64,000 nt of DNA, from NCBI RefSeq assembly GCF_030272615.1, contig NC_081410.1:192345619-192409618 (forward strand). The letters run 5' to 3'. This document shows positions 35,107-48,215 of the stretch, in pieces; position 1 is the stretch's first letter, and the number at the start of each line of letters is the position of its first letter. The notes under the pieces are model-generated. The model ran no database searches. It saw only the letters and a list, made by a program, of their open reading frames with translations, and was not told where the DNA came from. Both the position numbers and the translations under genes were made by a program. This DNA is from Cryptomeria japonica. Lineage: Eukaryota > Streptophyta > Pinopsida > Cupressales > Cupressaceae.

Positions 35107-36593
35107 TGTTAATTTGAGAGGGGGGTGAATCAATATTAACACCACTTTAAAAAATAGAAACTTGAACTTAATAATCCTTCACCAATTCAAATATAAATCA
35201 ATATAAAACTCATTTTCCAGTACTAATAATTGCTGATAAACATCTGATAAACTGATTTAATCTGTCTGCATATTAAGTGCTCAACAACAATGCATAAGCT
35301 AAAAGTTAAGCAATAACATCATATCAAGAATATTCATCACATGAATACCATATTTTTCACATGGAAACCCAAATAGGGAAATACCATAGTGGGAATTGGT
35401 ACCCACAAAAATTTGCATTCTTTTAAAATGTGCCATGTCAGTAGCCTATCCCTATTAGGAGCTTACAATATACTTTGTTAGGATCAAACCCTGTTAGGAG
35501 TCAACCAGTTTAGGGATTTGGATGTTCATCCCTGTTAGGAGCTTATCAACTATTATGATCAACCTCGCAAGAGGATTTACAACTCAGATGATGAGCCACC
35601 TTGTTAGGGGATTTACAAGTTTGAGGCCTGTTAGGACCTACCCGGTTAGGGGATTTCATCTACTATAATTGTTAGGGAACAAGAATGAAATGATCTGGAA
35701 TTTGCACTTGATTGCTTGTTGATCAGATCCAATTATGCTCCAATATATGCAACACTCAGGTAGATCTTATACTTCTCTGGTATGGCTTCACACTCTTCTC
35801 TAAGACCACTCACAATGAACATCAACTAAGCCAACATAAATAACATTTTCAACTAGGTCAGAAAATAAACCCTAGATACATCATGAATTTACAATACAGA
35901 TCATAATAGATCATCATACAGATCTTTACAATATTTTACAAGATAATATCAACCGTTGAATGATCGTAACATATCACAAAAACTTGATTTGTAACAAAGT
36001 CAAACCCTTAGAACACTCTACTAAGAACTTCGCCATTTGCCAAGAAATTCTTCCATCATTCATGCCAAAACAGAAAATTAATCACCCACACAGGTTGTGT
36101 CATCTTATCTCCAACATGTAGACTTGATGTAGATCACTGCCATACAAAAAATCATTACTGGTTAGGTGATTTCTTCACCGGTCCTTAAACCCTTCTTAAA
36201 CCCTAGCAAAAAACTCAACAGAAAAAAGAAACATGCTTTTTGGTAGTCAAAACAAGATACGGTTCTGATCTGATACACACTCACATTCCAAACCGCAATC
36301 ATCCAATCATCAGATCTAAACAAAACATCTCCATGTTTACCGGTTAAATTCCTAATTCCAAGTTTTATGTATCTTTACTGGTAAACCCATTTCAGTATAT
36401 TAAAAATACTTATATGACATCTAGAAACATGAATTAACACCAATTAACACCAATTGCTATCAATGAAAACACAAATAATTGATCAAGTCATCTAATCATA
36501 CAATCTCAATCTCTTCCTTACAAATAGACCTTTACCAGTTCAGTCACCATTTGCATCATCTCATCTGCATCAATTATGCCAATCATGCCAACA
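35107..36593 (-). repeat. Middle LTR shared by Copia D and Copia E (1,487 bp)
   Basis: Acts as 5' LTR of D (primer site on its left) and 3' LTR of E (TTCTCCCCCTTCGG on its right). Same edges and internal short repeats as the other two LTRs of the composite. Confidence 0.85.
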
Positions 36594-38340
36594 TTCTCCC
36601 CCTTCGGCATTGATGGAAACACCAAATATCAGTACCAGCAATGACATACTCGAGATATCATCTTCTCCCTCTATCGATCTAATCTTTTTCTTCTCCCTCT
36701 ATTAATTTGATCTGTTTCTTCTCCCCCTTTGACAACAATACCAAAGGTGTGAATGCATCACTGCTCTTCTATTCTGTTGTTGCTTCCATCATCATCTCTT
36801 CTAACCATATCTTTGCAAATCATATAAGAGCAGCTCCCCCTACGAAGTAGCTTGCATCTCATCAATCCATAGTGAAGAATAATCATCAAGTCCATTGGAT
36901 TGATGCATCTCCAGTATTCTAATTCTCAAGTGTAGAGGTTTGACCCCTAATTTAACTCTGAGGAACTCAAAGGTAGTTTTCGGCAATGGTTTTGTAAAAA
37001 TATCTGCTATCTGATCCTTTCTTTTCACATACTCCATCTTGACCTATTTTTCTTGTAGTCTTTCACTTAGAAAATGATACTTCAACTCAATGTGATTCCT
37101 TCTTGCATGTTATATAGGATTTTTAGAAATATTAATTGCACTTTTATTGTCACAATAGATAGTCACTAGTTTAGACATATCAAGTTTGAATCCTTCTAAC
37201 ATGTGTCTCATCTAGATTTCCTAAGTGCAATTCATTGATGCTGCAACATACTTTGCTTCAACTGTTGACAAAGAAACACAAGTTTTCTTCTTGCTTGTCC
37301 ATGCTACTAATCTTCCTCCAAGAAGAAAGGCTCCATCGGTGTGCTTTTTCAGTCATCAATATTGTCTACCCAATCTACATTAGTAAACACATTCAAAGTA
37401 AAATCTCCTTCATAAGGATACCATAAACCATAATCTTTTGTGCCTTTCAGGTACCAAAAAATCCTCTTCACTACTACCAAGTGAGTCTCCTTGGGATATT
37501 TCTGAAATCTATCAACCAACCCAACAACATAGTGCAACTTACCAATCATAGACATGTATTCCTTCTCATCAACAGAAGGTGAATCATCTTGTTTAGATAA
37601 TTTGCACCCTGTCAACATCGGAGTACCAACTGGTTTACAATCTTTCATGCCAAATGTCTTCAATATCTCTTTAACATACTTACTCTGACAAATAAAGATA
37701 CCACCATCCAATTGTTGGACCTATAACCCAAGAAAGAACTTAATCTTACCGATAAGAGACATTTCAAATTCCTTCTTCATTTCTTTAGCAAAATCCATAC
37801 ATAAGTCATCATTTCCACCAAAGATTATATTATCTACAAATACTTTAGCTATCGGCGTTCTATCTCCATCAGTCTTCAAATATATATTACTATCCTCACT
37901 AGTACGTTGGAACCCAATTTTAATCAAATGTGCATGTAGTATTTCATACCATGCTCTCGATGCCTATTTCAAACCATACAGTGCTTTATGCAATTTGCAG
38001 ACCATGTCTTTATCGTTAGATAAATAAAATCTATCCAGTTGTTCCATGTAAACTTCTTCTTCTAGGATGCCATTTAGAAAAGCTGATTTAACATCCATCT
38101 TGTAGACCTTGAATCCTTTAAATGCAGCATATGCTAGTAGCATTCTTACTCCTTCCAATCTGGCCATCGGTGCAAAGTTTTCTCCATACTCTTCTCCTTC
38201 TTCTTGTGCATATCCTTTGCAAACTAATCTCACTTTATTTCTCACAACCCTACCTTCTTCATTCAACTTATTCCTAAAGACCCATTTAGTGCCAATTACA
38301 TTCATTTATTCTGGTCTAGGAACAAGTGTCCATGTCTAAT
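36594..38340 (-). pseudogene. Copia E RNase H and reverse transcriptase
   Basis: Polypurine tract 36594-36606, then non-coding to about 36840. RNase H tail IADIFTKPLPKTTFEFLR near 37010, and FTNVDWVDNIDD near 37355. RT: GTKWVFRNKLNEEGRVVRNK near 38290, YKMDVKSAFLNGILEEEVYM near 38100, [15 protein letters not shown] near 37850 (in reverse order along the plus strand) and MSLIGKIKFFLGL. It is less broken than the same region of D; two long open segments remain (38305-37964, 37711-37349). Confidence 0.84.
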
Positions 38341-39440
38341 TTTTCTCTATTTGATGTAGCTCCTCATTCATAGCATTAACCCAATCATCATCTTTTAATG
38401 CCTCTTTGATTGTTTTAGGCTCAATTGTAGATATTAGATAGGAGTTATCTTTCATTTTCATTTTTATTTGAACACCAGTATTCTTATCTCTAATTATTTG
38501 TTCTTGTGAATGGTTCAATCTGACATACCTTGGTAATACTGGTTCCGGTTCTATCTTTTGGTTCATCTTCTTCATTTTCTTCTTCGCTTTCATCACTTAC
38601 CGATTGAGCACCTATTTCCGTATTTACCTATTCATCATTCTTTTGTGCCTTCGATTCAATAAACACAAGGTTTTGATCATCTTTCTCAAGTTCAGATCTG
38701 TTGGTTCCTTCAGATTTCTCAGAGAGATCATCTACCTTCACATTAGTACTCTCAATGATCTTCTTATTTTTTTTGTTGCAAAATTTATCTGCTTTACTAT
38801 TGGTAGAGTAAGCAAGAAAGATACCTTCATCAGACTTTGCATCAAAATTTTCAGTATAATCATTTATCTTAATGAAACATATATGGCCAAAAAATTTAAA
38901 ATAACTTACATTAGGAGTCTTTCCATACAATAATTCATAAGGTTTTTTGTTCTTACCTCTTTTGACAAGTACCCAATTTAAAGTATAAACAACAGTGCTG
39001 AATGCTTCTCTCCAAAACATTTTTGGTACTTCACCTTGAAACAACATGGTTCTAGAAGCTTGAACAATTGTTCTATTCATTTTCTCTACTATTCCATTCC
39101 ATTGTGTATTTCTAGGAGCTGGCATCTGTCTTTTGATTCATTGTTCATCACAGAACTTCACAAACTCATTAGAAGTAAATTCTCCTCCCTGGTCAGATCT
39201 TAAACACTTCAAATTCTTACCGGTTTCATTCTCAACCAAATCTTTAAATTATTTAAACTTCTTGAATGCTTTATATTTTTCCTTTAAGAATGTCACCCAC
39301 ATCATCTTGGAATAATCATTAGTGAAAAGCATGAAATATCTATCACCATAATAGCTCTTAGTTCTCATAGGACCATAAAGATCAGTATGTACCAAATCTA
39401 AGATATTCTCAAAATAAAAATTCTTTCTCTTGAAAGATAT
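38341..39440 (-). pseudogene. Copia E integrase and linker, split by the Gypsy element
   Basis: From 39440 downward: the DLVHTDLYGPMRTKSYYGD-like start, RSDQGGEFTSNEF near 39195, GIVEKMNRTIVQASRTMLFQ near 39095, FWREAFSTVVYTLNWVLVKR, DEGIFLAYSTNSKAD and the PRYVRLNHSQEQII linker near 38535. Coding continuity breaks at AGAGG (39441-39445) and resumes at 52211 with the rest of the integrase N-terminus. Confidence 0.83.
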
Positions 39441-39445
39441 AGAGG
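39441..39445. repeat. Gypsy target-site duplication, left
   Basis: AGAGG, identical to 52211-52215. The corresponding D sequence has a single AGAGG, which confirms the insertion point. Confidence 0.93.
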
Positions 39446-41088
39446 TGTAGCATCGTAAATTGTACGCACTTGCTAGGGTGGTACAATTTCACACCTAGTT
39501 TAGCACCCGCCTTGGTGCATTTTACATTTTGCATTGCATTTCTCCTTTAGCACTTAATTAATCAAATTAATTAGGTCTAAGGTCCTATTTCATCGTCCTC
39601 TACATCAGAAAGTTGGGCCCTTTCATTAAAGCGTGCCCTTTTCATTTTATTCCTCCAATACATCACTCAATCAAAAACCCTAATTAAGTCCTATTTTAAA
39701 CTTGGGGGCTTGGTTTCGGGGGTCAAAACATCTCGAAATCACCTGTAACTTCAAGATTCTCTCTAAAATCATCATATCCGATGGCCTTGAAAATTTGGTG
39801 AAAAGTTGTCAGGACCGTGGCGCCCGGAGTGCACATGGTCCCGGAAATTTTTCCCAAAATTTTAGGAGCACAATCCAATCACAAAATAAAGCTTAACCCC
39901 AAGAAATTGGCGGGAAATTCAATCTCTAGGTCAGCCAAAAGATGAAATTATGATCTAGGGTTTCCTACATAAGAGCTCTCTTTCTTCATTTGAAGGGATC
40001 CGATTTTTGTTTTCAGGAACCTCATATGTAGCGAAAGAGCAGATCTTTGAAGGCTTCAACAACATTCAACATCCTTCTATCAAGCATTTATCAATTTCAT
40101 TCATCCATTTAGGGCTTGGAAGACATTGAAGAACAATAGGAGATTACCGACTGAAGATTGGCTTGTACCCCTCCCTTGGGGGTTGGGTATGATTTCATGT
40201 TGTTTTCATGTCTTTGCATAAGCTTCAATATATTCTTTATTCATGCTTTAGATCACTTTGCATCTTGATTTAGAGCATTTACAATATCATTTACAAGCAA
40301 TTAGGGTTTACTTTCTAGGTTGCTCTAGTTGGCTTGCTTGCATTTTAGGACCTTGCACACACACAATACATTTTACAATACAACTTGGCTATTCGTGGAG
40401 GTGGAAATCACTGAAGTAGGGGTTTGACAAAGGCAAAACCCTATATAGCCGCCCATACCCTTTTCAGATATAAGTGCAAGTTTCAGGACTTGGACGACAC
40501 CGCAGGTGACAGATCCGGGAAAAGCAGGTTGAGACAACACTCCACATCAAATTGCAGAGAAAAAGACTAGGACAGGGGCGCTGGGTGCCCTGGTTCTGCC
40601 AGGACAGGGGTGCTGGGCACCCTGGTCCCTGGGACAGAGGCGCTGGGCGCCCTGGTCCTCCTGACAGACAGCATTTTCGATAGTTTCCAGAGTGCAAAAC
40701 AACAGTTTCAGGTGCAGTTTTCGGGATAGAATTAGGACAGTGGCACCCGCGCCCTCGTCCCGAACATTTTCAATCAGATTTTGACTCCGAGTATGCATCT
40801 ACATTCTTATTTCATCCTTGTATTTACAGTTGTTCATTGTTTAATCTCAATTCTGCAATCTTGTTATTCGTTTGTACATGCATTTTGGGATTAGGACTTG
40901 AACTTGCATCATTTTATCTTTCAATTTCAACGAAGGAATAGAAATCCTAATAGGTAGCCCGTGGCTCTCTCTTTCACAAGAAGAAGTAGCCAATTGTGTG
41001 ATACCTCTAGGCTCTTTCGTATTCCATAATGTGTGTCAAAAGGTAGGATTAGGGCATGTTAACCTAGTCTCACTTTTTCCCCTACACA
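39446..41088 (+). repeat. Gypsy 5' LTR (1,643 bp)
   Basis: TG...CA boundaries exact. Contains a GC-rich tandem repeat at about 40570-40665 (listed separately). Compared with the 3' LTR it lacks ACTAGGTCTGCACAC. Confidence 0.92.
40570..40665 (+). repeat. GC-rich 32-bp tandem repeat in Gypsy LTR
   Basis: About three units built on GGACAGGGGCGCTGGG, then TGCCCTGGT or variants. The same block lies in the 3' LTR at about 51692-51786. GC-rich in an AT-rich setting. Most CpG positions vary between copies (GCGCTGGG versus GTGCTGGG). Confidence 0.82.
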
Positions 41089-41091
41089 TTT

Positions 41092-41108
41092 TGGTGAACC
41101 CAACGTGA
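41092..41108 (+). promoter_or_regulatory. Gypsy primer binding site candidate
   Basis: TGGTGAACCCAACGTGA, three bases after the LTR end. It is not the Met-tRNA type seen in the Copia elements. I cannot name the tRNA from sequence alone. Confidence 0.6.
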
Positions 41109-41261
41109 AACTATCATTGCTTCCTCTTGCATTACATTTGTTAGATCTAGATCTAGATTTAGTGTGTTTTCATTTTCATTTTCATTAAAAAGAAAGAAAA
41201 AAAAAAAGGGGTGTGTTTCTTTGCATTGTGTGTTTAAATTTTATGCAACCTTTATTTCAAA
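41109..41261. other. Short Gypsy leader
   Basis: Only about 150 bp separate the primer site and the first ORF. It includes repeats of TTTTCA and a poly-purine AAAGAAAGAAAAAAAA run near 41190-41210. Confidence 0.6.
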
Positions 41262-44200
41262 ATGTCAGATTTTTATTTGCAAAATGTTCATGCTTTTGAT
41301 GATTATTATGAGTATAGCCAAGACGAATTAGATGAAGCTTTAGATGAGTTCTTAAACCCTAAAGATGCCAAACCTTCATTTTACCAAAAACTCATAAACC
41401 TTGTTACTATGCCATTTAGATGTGATGAGAAAGATAAGTCGAATGGTTCCTCTCAAGGGTACATTCCTATCAACTCTTCCACTGAATCTAGTAACATGGT
41501 TGTGTTCAATAATCCCCTCTATGAGGAGATGTCTTCTTTTGAATCAAAAGATAAACCTTTTAATCGATATGATCATGCTTTGTTGGATGATGCTCTTGAT
41601 GACTTTGTGGCTTTATCGAAATCTTTAAACAAGAACAAGACTTCTAAATTGGTTAACATGATAAACTTGAATGAGCATAACAAGCCTCTCTTTGAAGTCC
41701 AAGGTGCTTATCCTTCCCCCACCTTTCAAATTCCTAAATCACCTCTCCTTACTGTCCAAGGAGGGTATGATCATGATTCCTTTCGTACCCCGAATAAATC
41801 AATCATCACCATGCAAGGAAGAAAACCTATAAGTCCTTATAGTTATGCCAAGAAAATAACTAGAGAGAGTTATCATGCAGTTGCCCATACTTATCACACC
41901 AGAAATAATAGGCAGCCTAATCCTCCTCCTGTTATTCCAGTTTCTCTTCCTAATCCTCAACCAATTCTTCCACAAGCTCCCCGTATTTCACAAGTTATGG
42001 GTAAGGAATATGATCTCATAGAACAACTTAAAGCCACCCCTGCTAAGATATCCCTCTGGGATTTGATTCAAACTTCTTCCACTCATCATGGAATGTTACA
42101 AGATGCCTTGAAAGATTTGAATGTTCCTCCACCGAATACATCTAGTAATATAGCATCTTTAGTTAACTCTGTGATGAATCCTAAAGCTCAAATTGTGTTT
42201 ACCCAAGATGAGTTGCCTACTAGTGAAATTCAACAACAATATGATCCCTTGATGATTGTGGTTATCATGAAAGACACTGCTATAAGACGAACACAAGTAG
42301 ATAATGGCTCTGGCCTTAATGTGTGTAGCATCAATCTGCTACATAAAATGAATGTGGATACATCTCTCATTGAGCCTGACTCTCGTCCCATTCGAGGCTT
42401 TGACAATGTGGCTAAGACTTCATTAGGTATTATCACCCTACCTCTCACAGTAGGACCTGTTACTTTGCCTACTCCTATCCATGTTATGTCGGGAAATTTA
42501 ACATACAACTTGTTATTAGGGAGGCCTTGGATTCACAGTATGCAAGCTGTCCCCTCTACATTGCATAGACAAGTTAAATTTGTTTATAACAATAAGACAT
42601 ATACCTTGATAGGTGATACTAATTTCCAAGCTTGCTTACAAACATCTACTTCCAAAGGGGGTTCTTCTAAGTCATCCTCGTCTAGTGATGACTCTTTAAA
42701 CAAGATACCTATCGATGAATCTTCGCTCTCAGATGATCAAAATTCTTTGGATGAGTCTAGAGCTCCTGAAGAAGATTCTTCTCGACTTGAATCTACACAT
42801 AAGAAAGATTTTGATCCTGAGAAGGTTCTCAAAGAAGACGATTGGGGATCTCTTGATTTCAATCCCACCTTTGTAGGTGAATATAAGGTTCCTTCTAGAG
42901 AGCTTAAAGTTGAAAAGAAGGAAGAAGCTAAAAATCAGTCAATCTTACCTGAACCTATGAGTAATAATTTTGTGGCCGCTTCTCAAACTTCTTCTCCTCA
43001 CACCTCTAATTATGAAGAGTTTGATTCTTTGTCTTATGAAAAACCACCTTCTCTTCCTGAAATGGCTGATCGTTATGGTCGTGGTTTTCACATTTTTGCT
43101 AAGCATGGTTATCATGGAAATGGTTGTGGCGCTCATGAACAAGGGATAAAAGTTCCTCTAGAGACTAATTTTCACAATTATGCCTTTGGACTTGGCTATA
43201 ATCCCTGCAAATGCACTAAAGCTTCTAAAAGACCATGCATTAGTGTTAATGCTATTTCTACATCTCTATCAATGCAACACCCTGAGTATATTGATGGGGA
43301 CCCTTCGGGTGACTGTGCTTTGGATGTCTTCCCTACCGACGATGCTTTAGCTGAATTCTTGGGAGCCTATGACACTCTTCCTCGTTATCATCACAATAGG
43401 GGACTCCCTTATTGTTTGAACACTGAATCCTATTTTGGAAAAGAGATTGATAATGATGAGATTGTGAAAGAATTCCCTCAGTTAAAGGATACTCCTCAAC
43501 AAAGTAATCTTCTCATAAGTGACACCACTGATGTTAAGATGGATCCTTGCAATAAAGAGAAAGTTATTAAAATTGGAAAATGTTTGGATGAAGAGGAACA
43601 AAAGCAATATGAAGATTTATTGCATGAATTCCCCAAGATCTTTGCTTGGACATACTCTGACATGCCTGGTATAGATCCTAAGATTGTTACTCATAACATT
43701 GTCTTAGTTCCTGATGCTAAGCCCATGAAACAAAAGATTCAAAAAATGAATCCTAAGGTGGCTTTGCTTGTTAAGGCTGAGATTGAAAAATTATTGGAGG
43801 CTGGATTTATCCGCCCTATTGACTATTCCCCATGGATTTCAAATATTGTCACTGTGGCTAAACCAGATAACAAAATAAGAATGTGTACCGATTTTTGAGA
43901 TTTAAATAAGGCTTCCTTAAAAGATGATTTCCCTCTTCCCAACATTGACATGATAGTTGATTCTACGGCAGGACATGCCTTGTTATCCTTCATGGATGGT
44001 TTTTCAGGATACAATCAAATTTTGATTAACCCTCAAGATCAATTTAAAACCACTTTCACCACTCCTTGGGGTACGTTTTGTTGGATAATGATGCCTTTTG
44101 GACTTAAAAATGCCGGTGCAACTTATCAACGAGTGATGACCCTTATCTTTCATGATTATATGCATAAGATCTTAGAGGATTATGTTGATGATATTTTAGC

Positions 44201-46808
44201 CAAATCCATTCTTTGCATAGATCATATTAAAACCCTTCATCAAATCTTTGAAAGAGTTCGTAAATATCACATGCGCTTGAATCCCTGAAAATGTGTTTTT
44301 GGTGTGGATAGTGGAAAACTATTAGGATTCATAGTTTCGCATCGTGGGATTGAGGTGGGCACTAAGAAAATAGATGCTATTGTCAACATGCCACCTCCTA
44401 GAAATGTGTCTCAACTTAAAAGCTTACAAGGAAAGATTCAAGCTATTCGTAGGTTCGTATCTCAACTTGCAGATCGTACCTTTCCTTTTACTCAACTTCT
44501 TAAAAAGGATATCACTTTTCAATGGAACGAAGATTGTCAGCAAGCATTTGAAGATTTAAAAGTGTATTTGGCTAGTCCTCCTATTCTTCAACCTGCCGAA
44601 CCTTCTAAACCTTTCCTTCTGTATACAGCTACTTCCTCTCATGCTCTCGCAGCATTGTTGGCACAACATGATAAAGATGGTAAGGAATGTCCGGTTTATT
44701 ACATAAGTCGTACCTTACTCGATTATGAGACCCGATATTCTGTGATAGAAAGACAATGCTTGGCCTTGGTGTTTGCGACTCAGAAATTGAGACATTATCT
44801 TTTAAATTCAGAAGTCCACGTCATGGTAAAGTTTGATCCTTTAAAGCATCTTTTCTCTAAAACTGATTTATCAAGACGCCTAGCTAAGTGGGTTATGATG
44901 TTAACTGAATTTGACCTTAAATTTGTTTCACAAAGAGCAATTAAAGGACAAGCATTGACCGATCACTTAGTTGAGGCCCCTTCACCTTTCTCCTTCCCTA
45001 ATTCTGAGTCTTTCCCCGATGACTTCATTCTTTCTATAGAGAAACATGAAACTTGGGAATTATACTTTGATGGTTCTAAGTGTCATACGGGATCGGGGGC
45101 AGGTGTTGTTCTGATTTCTCCTACAAGGAAATCTATTCCCTTATCCTATCGTCTAAATTTCCTGTGTACCAATAACATTGTTGAGTATGACTCTCTTATA
45201 GCGGGAATAAAAGCAGCCTTAGCTCTGAACATAAAACACATACATATTTATGGAGATTCTCAATTGATTATAAGACAAGTAACAGGATTGTATCAAGCAA
45301 AACAAGACAAATTATCACAATATAAAGACCTTGTCATCTCTTTATTACAAAAATTCAATTCTTATACCATGGAACCTGTTCCTTGAAAAGATAATCGACA
45401 TGCGGACACAATGGCATGTGTGGCTTCTCTTGTATCTTTAGAGGACCCTGTGGTTGATCTTAAATTTGTTATTCACAACCTTATTTCTCCAACTATTGTA
45501 GATGATTCTAGCTTGGTAACATGCTATGACTTTGTAGATTTAGATGAATGGTATTCGCATATCGTAAGATATTTGACCGATGGTACCTTTCTTGATTCCA
45601 CCAATAGGAACACTAGGGCTAGAATCTGCAAGCTGTCTGTGAGGTATATCATTCTTTCTAATGTCCTTTACCAAAGGGGTTATGACGGTCTTCTCCTTCG
45701 CTGTCTTAACAAATCGGAAATCCCTGTTGCTCTTGAAGAGGCACATTCAGGTGCCTGTGGCGGGCATTTTGGAGGGAAATCCTTGGTTCAAAGATTGCTT
45801 CGTATGGGATACTATTGGCAAACTATGCAGAAGGATTCTTTTTCATTTGTTAAGAAATGTCATCAATGTCAACAACACAATAATCTGATTCATGCTCCTG
45901 CCCAAGAACTTCATTCTCAAGTAGCTTCTTGGCCTTTCTCCGCATGGGGTTTGGATCTCATTGGTAAAATCTCTCCTCCTTCATCTCAAGGACACACCTT
46001 CATTATAACTACAACAGATTACTTTACGAAGTGGGTAGAAGCTATTCCCCTTCGCTCTACTACTACTGAAGTGATTTGTCAATTTCTTCTAGAAAACATC
46101 ATTTCTCGATTCGGGATACCTTCCACTATAATCTCAGATAATGGGACATCATTTAAGAACAAGGACGTGAAGAAATTCCTTGAGAAGTATCATATCAAAC
46201 ATCGATTTTCTACACCATACTACCCTCAATCAAATGGTCAAGCTGAATCACCTAATAAGATAATTGAACAAATTCTTTGCAAAACCGTGAATAAGCATGG
46301 TAAGGATTGGAGTAATCAGCTAATCTATGCTCTTTGGGCCTACCAAACGAGTGTACGAATTGCTACAGGAACTACCCCTTATAATCTTGTTTATGGTGCT
46401 GACGCTATTCTGCCTTTAGAGTTAGAGATTCCATCACTTAGGGTTTCTCTTAAAGGTATTGTAGATGATGACTCTTATAGAGAACAATGACTTCAACAGC
46501 TTGAGATGCTTGATGAACAGCATATAAACGCTCTTGAGCATATTCAAGCGTATCATAAAACTCTACAATGAAGCTATAATGATAAGGTTATTCAACGTTC
46601 CTTCTCAGTAGGTGACTTATTCCTCTATGAGAATCAGCGCAATGTGAATGCCTTACCTGCAGAAAAGGGAAAATTTAGTCCTAATTGGCTTGGACCATAC
46701 ATCATTATTGAAGATTATGGATCAGGTGCTTACAAAATAGCAGATGTAGATGATACGCCTCTTAAAGAACCTATCAATGCTATGCACTTGCGTAGATATT
46801 ATGCTTAA
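41262..46808 (+). pseudogene. Gypsy polyprotein: protease, RT, RNase H, second RNase H, integrase
   Basis: A single frame of 1,849 codons (stop included) with no frameshift, cut only by five TGA stops at 43896, 44286, 45384, 46488 and 46569. Residues 1-250 have no capsid or zinc knuckle that I can see. ISLWDLIQTSSTHHGML near residue 265 resembles the segment just upstream of protease in this group. Protease: VDNGSGLNV at residue 346, with DNG in place of the usual DTG or DSG. RT: MPFGLKNAGATYQRVM and YVDD at 44181-44192. First RNase H around 44590-44950; second, archaeal-type RNase H from WELYFDGSKCHTGSGAG (about 45052) to YGDSQLIIRQ. Integrase: HHCC region 45740-45880, GLDLIG, SDNGTSF and GQAESPNKI. 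It would encode replication functions but not its own capsid. Confidence 0.93.
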
Positions 46809-47323
46809 TTCTTCATTCCTTATTTAACTTCTTTTTAGTTCTTCAACATTGGGTAATATGTTAGTATCTCCTAATTAGAGCAAAATAGAATTAAATGTTA
46901 TGGTGTTTAATCTATATTGCTTCATTCTTGACAAGCGTGTCTCCTTACTTTATAGTTTGTCTTGAATTCATTTATGTAAATTATAAAAGATTTACATTTC
47001 CATTATGCTAGCATATTATACAATGTCTTTATGTGTTAAGTAGAATCGTATCATGTTGTGTTTAAGTTCAAAATTAAATCACATTAGTTATATGATTCTT
47101 AGACTTAATGCATATTTCTTCCCTATCATCAATGTAGTACTTGATTAAATATTTTAATTAAGTCACACATGTATCATTTTAATCATGGAGCATTGAGAAA
47201 TCAATCACATGGCAATTAAATCCTGAACATACATGTAAATCTACCAAATGTATTAGATTTAATCAAAACAAAATATACATTGTTTTAAGCATTAAAGATA
47301 ACACATTTGAGATAACGAGAAGC

Positions 47324-47366
<43 letters not shown>

Positions 47367-47426
47367 GATCGTATACAAATATAGGTCACTGTACATCCAA
47401 AATGTGACCTATCCTACATCATAAAA
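46809..47426. other. Gypsy spacer between pol and the antisense gene
   Basis: AT-rich, no gene. Ends of the sense pol and the antisense gene face each other across it. It contains the (TA)n tract listed next. Confidence 0.7.
47327..47363. repeat. (TA)n microsatellite
   Basis: About 18 uninterrupted TA units. Confidence 0.95.
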
Positions 47427-48184
47427 TCATCTCCTATCCCTAGGGCTGGTGGCTGGAGAGTGTCGACTAGATGCTCCCTCCTGATTCAGCCGTGCAGGTG
47501 GACCCATAGGTGTGTAGCGCGATATAGACCGCGAGTGACTCCGAGAGGAACTCCTACGATCCCTATCCATAAGGATCGCGCGATAGGAGGAAGCCTCGGC
47601 CTGAGCAGTTGCTAGATCTCGCCGCGCCCGCTGAAGGTCCTTTGATAGGACTCTCTCTCTCTCCCTCCATATGTCTACCTGTACTCGGAATGGGGAAAAC
47701 AAGTCCTCATGCCGACCTGCATTCCCCTGAGGCCTATAAGCAATCTGTGAGGAACTGGGGATCTGTGCCATCGTGGAGATGTCTGTCACTGCTTGCTGAA
47801 TCAGAGAATGCCACTTCTGCACATTAGCTGTAGTAGTAGAATAGATTTTTGTATTAATACCATTCTATATCATTAAAACATTAATCAATCAATATAAACC
47901 TACTATACTTGGATCTCCCTCACGCCAGTAGGGATCATGATATGGTAGCATCTGTGACTGGGAACTACTAGGCTCCCCTCGCTCGAATAATCTGTGCACG
48001 ATGGGTGTAGGCTGGACGGTACTAGAAATAGGTCTCTGTATCGCCTCGTGTTCCCCCTTTTGGGGAATAAGAGGAGGATCCAGAGCTATGGTATCATCTC
48101 TTGAATGGTGGGGAGCTGCATCTGACCCCTCCTCATCATCTCTATCCTCCTCCTCCTCGTCATCCTCCTCATCCTCATCTCTAT

Positions 48185-48215
48185 CCGTGTCCTCCTCCTC
48201 CTCCTCCTCCTTGGC
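48185..48215. repeat. CTC/CCT trinucleotide run within PMD exon 2
   Basis: Consecutive CTC units on the plus strand encode the Glu run of the antisense protein. An expansion here would lengthen the acidic tail without breaking the frame. Confidence 0.75.

Noticed and set aside
43896-46571. UGA recoding or programmed readthrough in Gypsy pol
   Set aside because: Five TGA at CGA-like sites plus TGA and TAG in the antisense gene fit methyl-CpG decay better; nothing suggests recoding.
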